NCBI GenBank assembly: GCA_021162155.1
Contig: JAGGZF010000006.1
Coordinates: 1 to 9,340, forward strand
DNA: 9,340 bases
Source: a bacterium
GTDB taxonomy: Bacteria > Patescibacteriota > Minisyncoccia > UBA6257
Reading direction: 5' to 3'
Shown: piece after piece, positions 5,899-9,340 of the stretch
Layout of the letters: each line of letters begins with the position of its first letter
Numbering within the stretch: position 1 is the stretch's first letter
Made by a program: the position numbers and the translations under genes
The notes under the pieces: generated by a model
What the model saw: the letters and a program-made list of their open reading frames with translations, nothing else
The model's database searches: none
Told to the model about the DNA's origin: nothing

Positions 5899-6786
5899 AT
5901 GGAAAACATAGTAGTAGGAGATAATTTAGGAAAAGATTTAGCCAGAGAATTGGATTGGCCCTACCTTGCTGTGGAAAACAGAGTGTTTCCTGATGGTGAG
6001 GTTCAACCCAAATTAGAAGAAGAAACTTCTATTAATAAAGCCGTCTTAATTTTACAAAAAAAGAAATCAGAAAATATAAATAGTTATATAATCAGGTTTT
6101 GTTTAGTCGCCAGAAAACTAAAAGAATTAGCAAAGAAGGTTTATGGCATAATGCCTTATTTTCCCTATGCTAGGCAGGATAAAGTATTTCGAGAGGGTGA
6201 ACCTCTATCTAATAAATATATTGCAGAGATAGTAGAGAAAAATTTGGATGTTTTTCTGACCTGTAATATTCATGAGCACCGCAAGAAAATAGGAGAAATA
6301 TTTAATATTCCTGCCTATAACATTTCACTTTTTGATGATTTAGGGGCTCTTTTTGATGAAAAGAATATGGATAATCCTTTAGTAATAGGTCCAGATAAAG
6401 AGTCAGGTAAGTTTATAGCGGAGTTTTGTCAGAGTTTCCCTGCTGAAAGAATAACCCTTATCAAGCAGAGAGATGTAAAAACAGGAGATATCAATTTTTT
6501 ATTTCCTCCTCGGAATATAACCGGAAGGGAAATTATCATAGTAGATGATGTGGTATCTACCGGGCATACTATTATGGGAGTAGCAGAAATGGCAAGAAAT
6601 CAGGGAGTAAAAAGTATTAGTTTTGCTTTTGTTCATTTACTTTTTGAGGATAAGATTTTGGAAAGATTGCAGAAATTTCAACCCAAAAGAATTGTTTACT
6701 CCAATACTTTAGAAAATAGTTCTTACTCTTTAGATATTTCTTTACCTATAGCAAATTTTTTAAGGAAAAAATTGAATTTTAAATAA
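5899..6786 (+). CDS. prs: Ribose-phosphate pyrophosphokinase (PRPP synthetase), short archaeal-like form
   Basis: Transfers pyrophosphate from ATP to ribose 5-phosphate, giving PRPP and AMP, for nucleotide and some amino-acid synthesis. At 295 residues it is shorter than classical bacterial Prs (about 315) and close to archaeal forms. Motifs: FPDGE (30-34), the ATP-site YARQDK (90-95) followed by FREGEPLSNK (97-106), GPDKES (164-169), a flexible-loop KQR (189-191) with the expected catalytic lysine and arginine, and the PRPP loop VDDVVSTGHT (215-224). The metal-site histidine segment is NIHEHRKK (123-130) where most enzymes read DLH..QIQGFF, so this is a divergent member. The AMP phosphorylase gene starts 1 nt after its stop, pointing to tight coexpression. 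A catalytically altered phosphoribosyl enzyme cannot be excluded, but the key loops are intact. Confidence 0.88.
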   Translation: MENIVVGDNLGKDLARELDWPYLAVENRVFPDGEVQPKLEEETSINKAVLILQKKKSENINSYIIRFCLVARKLKELAKKVYGIMPYFPYARQDKVFREGEPLSNKYIAEIVEKNLDVFLTCNIHEHRKKIGEIFNIPAYNISLFDDLGALFDEKNMDNPLVIGPDKESGKFIAEFCQSFPAERITLIKQRDVKTGDINFLFPPRNITGREIIIVDDVVSTGHTIMGVAEMARNQGVKSISFAFVHLLFEDKILERLQKFQPKRIVYSNTLENSSYSLDISLPIANFLRKKLNFK

Positions 6787-6787
6787 T

Positions 6788-8317
6788 ATGAAAAAATTAG
6801 GAGTAGAAAAACCAACCTCTTTTTTTCTAAAAGCAAGACATTTAGATATCCAAACCGGCCATTCTTGGATAGTGGTATTACATGAAGATAATGCCCGAGA
6901 GTATGGAGTAAGAGCCGGTGACGAGGTAACGTTAAAGTGGCGTCACAAGGAAACAGAGGTTAAAGTAGATTTAACTAAAAATTTAGTTAAACGGGGAGAA
7001 ATTGGCTTATTTCAGGATATTATTAAGAAATACCAAATTACTGAGGGGGAATCTTTGGAGATATCTTTAGCCCCTCCTCCGTCTTCTTTAGAAGCCATAA
7101 AAAAGAAGTTATTAGGAGAACAATTAACTTCTGAAGAATACCATTCTATCATTGCTGACATAGTTCATTATCGTTTAGATGATGTTCAAATTGCTTATTT
7201 TTTGGCTTCTGCTTTTAGTAAAAAGGGATTTTCTAAGGAAGAAATTTACTATCTTACCAAAGCGATGGCAGAAACAGGGGAAATGCTGGAATGGAGTCCT
7301 AATGAGATAATAGCAGATAAGCATTCAATAGGGGGAGTACCGGGGAATAGAACTACTCCTATAGTAGTGTCTATTATTGCTAGTTTAGGAATTAAAATTC
7401 CCAAGACCTCTTCTCGGGCAGTTACTTCTGAAGCAGGGACTGCTGATGTGTTAGAGGTCTTAACTCCAGTAGAGTTTTCTTTGGAAGAAATTAGACAGAT
7501 AGTGGAAAACACTAACGGATGTATGGTATGGGGAGGTGCTTTGAAGTTAGCCCCTGCTGATGACAGAATTTTAAGGGTAAGTTATGAATTAGGAATTGAG
7601 CCCTATTCTAAAATGATAGTTTCTATAATGGCTAAAAAGGTTGCTATAGGCGCCAACCGTTTGGTGATAGATATGCCTATAGGAGAAGGTACTAAGGTGC
7701 AGAGTATTGCTGAAGCTCGGAAGATAAGAGATATTTTTCTTTATCTTTCTCGAAAGTTCAAAATTAAAACCAAAGTTTTAATAGAACAAGTAGATGGCCC
7801 GATAGGAAGAGGAATAGGTCCTATTTTAGAAATAAGAGATGTATTAAGAGTTTTACAACAGAAAGATAATCGACCTATAGATTTGGAGAGAAGAGCAGTG
7901 AAGTTAGCGGGAATTCTCTTGGAATTAACAGGAAAGGCGCGTTTCGTTTCAGGAGAAAAATTAGCCAAAAGACAGTTAGTTAGCGGTGCTGCTGAGAAAA
8001 AGTTTCGGGAAATTATTACTACTCAAGGAGGAAAGGTGCCTTCTGATTCAGAACAATTAACATTGGGTGCGGTAAAACACGATTTAGTTTCTCCTTATTC
8101 CGGAAGAGTAAAGAGGATTAATTCTGGAGAATTGATAAGGATTGCTCGTTTATTAGGATCTCCTTATACTAAGGAAGCAGGAATATATTTACATAAAAAG
8201 AGAGGGGAGCGGGTAGAGAAAGGAGAGTTAATAGCCACCCTTTATACCAATAGCCAGCAAAGATTAGGTTTGGCTGTAGATGAATTAAAAGGTAAAGATT
8301 TGTTTTATATAAAGTAG
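6788..8317 (+). CDS. deoA: AMP phosphorylase (nucleoside monophosphate phosphorylase)
   Basis: Phosphorolyses AMP (and often CMP or UMP) to the base plus ribose 1,5-bisphosphate. Its 509 residues and an extra N-terminal domain of about 85-95 residues separate it from ordinary thymidine phosphorylase (about 440) and match archaeal/CPR AMP phosphorylases. Motifs: KHSIGGVPGNRTT (178-190, phosphate site), KTSSRAVTSEAGTAD (206-220), WGGALKLAPADD (248-259, with the acidic pair thought to act on the base) and DGPIGRGIG (336-344). The C-terminal domain carries VSPYSGRV and KKRGERVEKGE. In archaea and many CPR bacteria the product is isomerised to ribulose 1,5-bisphosphate for RuBisCO; neither partner gene lies here. 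It is 1 nt after prs and 5 nt before uppP, with no Shine-Dalgarno, so it depends on the promoter upstream of prs. The symbol deoA is the one annotation pipelines give this family. Confidence 0.93.
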   Translation: MKKLGVEKPTSFFLKARHLDIQTGHSWIVVLHEDNAREYGVRAGDEVTLKWRHKETEVKVDLTKNLVKRGEIGLFQDIIKKYQITEGESLEISLAPPPSSLEAIKKKLLGEQLTSEEYHSIIADIVHYRLDDVQIAYFLASAFSKKGFSKEEIYYLTKAMAETGEMLEWSPNEIIADKHSIGGVPGNRTTPIVVSIIASLGIKIPKTSSRAVTSEAGTADVLEVLTPVEFSLEEIRQIVENTNGCMVWGGALKLAPADDRILRVSYELGIEPYSKMIVSIMAKKVAIGANRLVIDMPIGEGTKVQSIAEARKIRDIFLYLSRKFKIKTKVLIEQVDGPIGRGIGPILEIRDVLRVLQQKDNRPIDLERRAVKLAGILLELTGKARFVSGEKLAKRQLVSGAAEKKFREIITTQGGKVPSDSEQLTLGAVKHDLVSPYSGRVKRINSGELIRIARLLGSPYTKEAGIYLHKKRGERVEKGELIATLYTNSQQRLGLAVDELKGKDLFYIK

Positions 8318-8322
8318 TTTTT

Positions 8323-9087
8323 ATGTCTTGGGTTTTGGCAGGACAAGTGATACTTTTGGGATTAGTGCAAGGGTTGACAGAATTTTTGCCGATATCCAGT
8401 TCAGGACATTTGGTTTTACTTCAGCATTTTTTACCTCAGATTAGTGTTCAGCCGGTAATTTTGGATACTTTTCTCCATGCCGGGTCGTTAGTGGCTCTTT
8501 TTTTCTTTTTCTGGCCTCAGTGGAAGAAAATTATAGAGGATAAAAAATTGCTTCTAAATGTTTTCTTGGCTACTTTTATTACTGCGATTATAGTTTTTCC
8601 TTTTAAGAATTTGATAGAGGATAGTTTTTCTCAACCGAAAATAGTAGGACTTTGTTTGCTTTTTACTGGTTTTGTTTTAGCAGGAGCCAGTTATTACAAA
8701 AAGAATTTTTCTTCGCGAGTGAATTGGAAAAATTCGGTGATAGTAGGATTATTACAATCTTTAGCAGTTTTGCCGGGTATTTCTCGTTCCGGAATAACTA
8801 TCAGCGCCGGAATATTTTCTAACTTACGAAGCAAAACAGCCATTCGCTTCTCCTTTCTTTTAGCTATTCCTCTTATAGCAGGTGCTGTAGCGGGAGAGCT
8901 TTCTAATGTTGCTCGGATAAACAATGGCTTACTTCCTTATTATTTATTAGGTGCTGCAGTATCTTGTATTTTTAGTTTTTGGTCCTTGAAATTTCTTGTT
9001 AAGTTGTTGTCACTTCATCAGAGAAAGTTAATTTATTTCGCTCTTTACTGCTGGATAATAGGCATCTTAACTTTGATATTAATGTAG
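8323..9087 (+). CDS. uppP: Undecaprenyl-diphosphatase (BacA/UppP family)
   Basis: Integral membrane phosphatase that removes a phosphate from undecaprenyl diphosphate, regenerating the lipid carrier for peptidoglycan and other surface polymers; it can also confer bacitracin tolerance. The 254-residue chain, near the usual 260-270, has about seven or eight membrane segments. Both active-site motifs are intact: QGLTEFLPISSSGH (residues 16-29, with E20 and H29) and LPGISRSGITIS (150-161, with R155). The start at 8323, 5 nt after the AMP phosphorylase stop, gives the family's normal N-terminus. It appears to be the last gene of the prs operon; a promoter for the next gene begins within its final codons and no terminator is evident. 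A functional link to the nucleotide genes is not obvious, although wecB nearby also feeds surface-polymer synthesis. Confidence 0.95.
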   Translation: MSWVLAGQVILLGLVQGLTEFLPISSSGHLVLLQHFLPQISVQPVILDTFLHAGSLVALFFFFWPQWKKIIEDKKLLLNVFLATFITAIIVFPFKNLIEDSFSQPKIVGLCLLFTGFVLAGASYYKKNFSSRVNWKNSVIVGLLQSLAVLPGISRSGITISAGIFSNLRSKTAIRFSFLLAIPLIAGAVAGELSNVARINNGLLPYYLLGAAVSCIFSFWSLKFLVKLLSLHQRKLIYFALYCWIIGILTLILM

Positions 9088-9095
9088 GTTATAAT
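9067..9095 (+). promoter_or_regulatory. Promoter for the small helical protein
   Basis: TTAACT (9067-9072), 17 bases, then a perfect TATAAT (9090-9095). The -35 matches four of six positions. The boxes straddle the end of uppP. Transcription would start near 9102, about 31 nt before the ATG at 9133. Confidence 0.55.
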
Positions 9096-9132
9096 ACCAA
9101 TAGGTCATATTAAAATTTAAAAAAATAATCGT

Positions 9133-9330
9133 ATGTTTCCTAATACTTATCACGATTTACTTCATCAACTCTCAGAAGTATTAGATAGTTTATGGAGAAT
9201 GAGGGAATATAAAGAAAATGCCGAGAAGGAGGGACACCCAGAAATTAAAGAATTCTGGGAGAAGATGGAGAAGATGCTTCAACAAGAGGTAGAGATGTTG
9301 AAGGAACAATTGGAAAAGTTGATTAAGTAG
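9133..9330 (+). CDS. Small charged helical protein of unknown function
   Basis: I do not recognise this 65-residue protein with certainty. It has no signal peptide or membrane segment and is predicted to be almost wholly helical: one helix over about residues 4-33, a turn at GHP (34-36), and a second helix over 37-65, rich in E, K, M and L with heptad-like spacing (KMEKMLQQEVEMLKEQLEKL). The layout, a helical hairpin with Y6, H7, E15, E25, E31 and repeated E residues after HPEIKEFWEKM, recalls one half of a rubrerythrin/ferritin-like bundle, but a full ExxH pair is not seen and the match is only suggestive. It could equally be a coiled-coil adaptor. Its own promoter (9067-9095) and the plausible ATG support a real gene; the stop lies inside the window, 10 bases from the edge. 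There is no Shine-Dalgarno. Confidence 0.7.
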   Translation: MFPNTYHDLLHQLSEVLDSLWRMREYKENAEKEGHPEIKEFWEKMEKMLQQEVEMLKEQLEKLIK

Positions 9331-9340
9331 TTTGTCATAA

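Noticed and set aside
1..9340. Alternative genetic code (UGA read as glycine), considered because of the CPR-like content
   Set aside because: TGA ends the genes at 381, 2724 and 3315 at sensible places, and no gene needs an internal TGA.
1..9340. CRISPR arrays, tRNAs, rRNAs, insertion sequences or phage genes
   Set aside because: No direct repeat series, cloverleaf-like sequence, transposase or terminal inverted repeats were seen on reading through.

Overview
The window is an AT-rich, tightly packed bacterial segment with every recognisable gene on the + strand. It holds eleven protein genes, the first cut by the window edge. Several traits suggest a Candidate Phyla Radiation (Patescibacteria, perhaps Parcubacteria-like) genome: a 509-residue archaeal/CPR-type AMP phosphorylase, a short divergent archaeal-like PRPP synthetase, compact gene packing, and almost no Shine-Dalgarno sequences. 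TGA ends three genes, so this is the standard code and not the UGA-glycine code of Gracilibacteria/SR1. The taxonomic placement is inference.

Layout. (1) Positions 1-1176: two small membrane proteins, each resembling one half of a COG0701 (DUF318/ArsP-like) permease, translationally coupled by an ATGA overlap and followed by a NifX/NifB-like small protein. (2) Positions 1250-2724: ATPase and membrane subunit of a zinc/manganese-type ABC transporter, with no binding-protein gene in view; a 26-bp dyad lies just upstream. (3) Positions 2721-3390: a self-contained unit with a near-consensus promoter, the only strong Shine-Dalgarno in the window, an unknown two-helix membrane protein and a clear intrinsic terminator. 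(4) Positions 3450-5864: glyA (serine hydroxymethyltransferase) and wecB (UDP-GlcNAc 2-epimerase), 9 nt apart. (5) Positions 5826-9087: an extended -10 promoter inside the end of wecB, then PRPP synthetase, AMP phosphorylase and uppP (undecaprenyl-diphosphatase) with gaps of 1 and 5 nt. (6) Positions 9067-9330: a TATAAT promoter at the end of uppP and a 65-residue, highly charged helical protein.

Functional reading. The first two blocks look like membrane handling of metals or metalloids. glyA supplies glycine and one-carbon units. wecB makes UDP-ManNAc for surface polymers, and uppP recycles the lipid carrier those polymers need. PRPP synthetase and AMP phosphorylase are probably cotranscribed: the first makes PRPP and AMP, the second phosphorolyses AMP to adenine and ribose 1,5-bisphosphate. 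This is the entry step of the archaeal/CPR nucleotide-salvage route to RuBisCO, although no RuBisCO or R15P isomerase gene lies here.

Most of the window is recognisable core or accessory metabolism. The items most worth attention are the unknown two-helix protein with its strong expression signals, the split half-size permease pair beside a NifX-like protein, and the PRPP synthetase/AMP phosphorylase pairing. No RNA genes, mobile elements or CRISPR arrays were seen, and no gene-free stretch exceeds 300 bases (the longest is 3316-3449).
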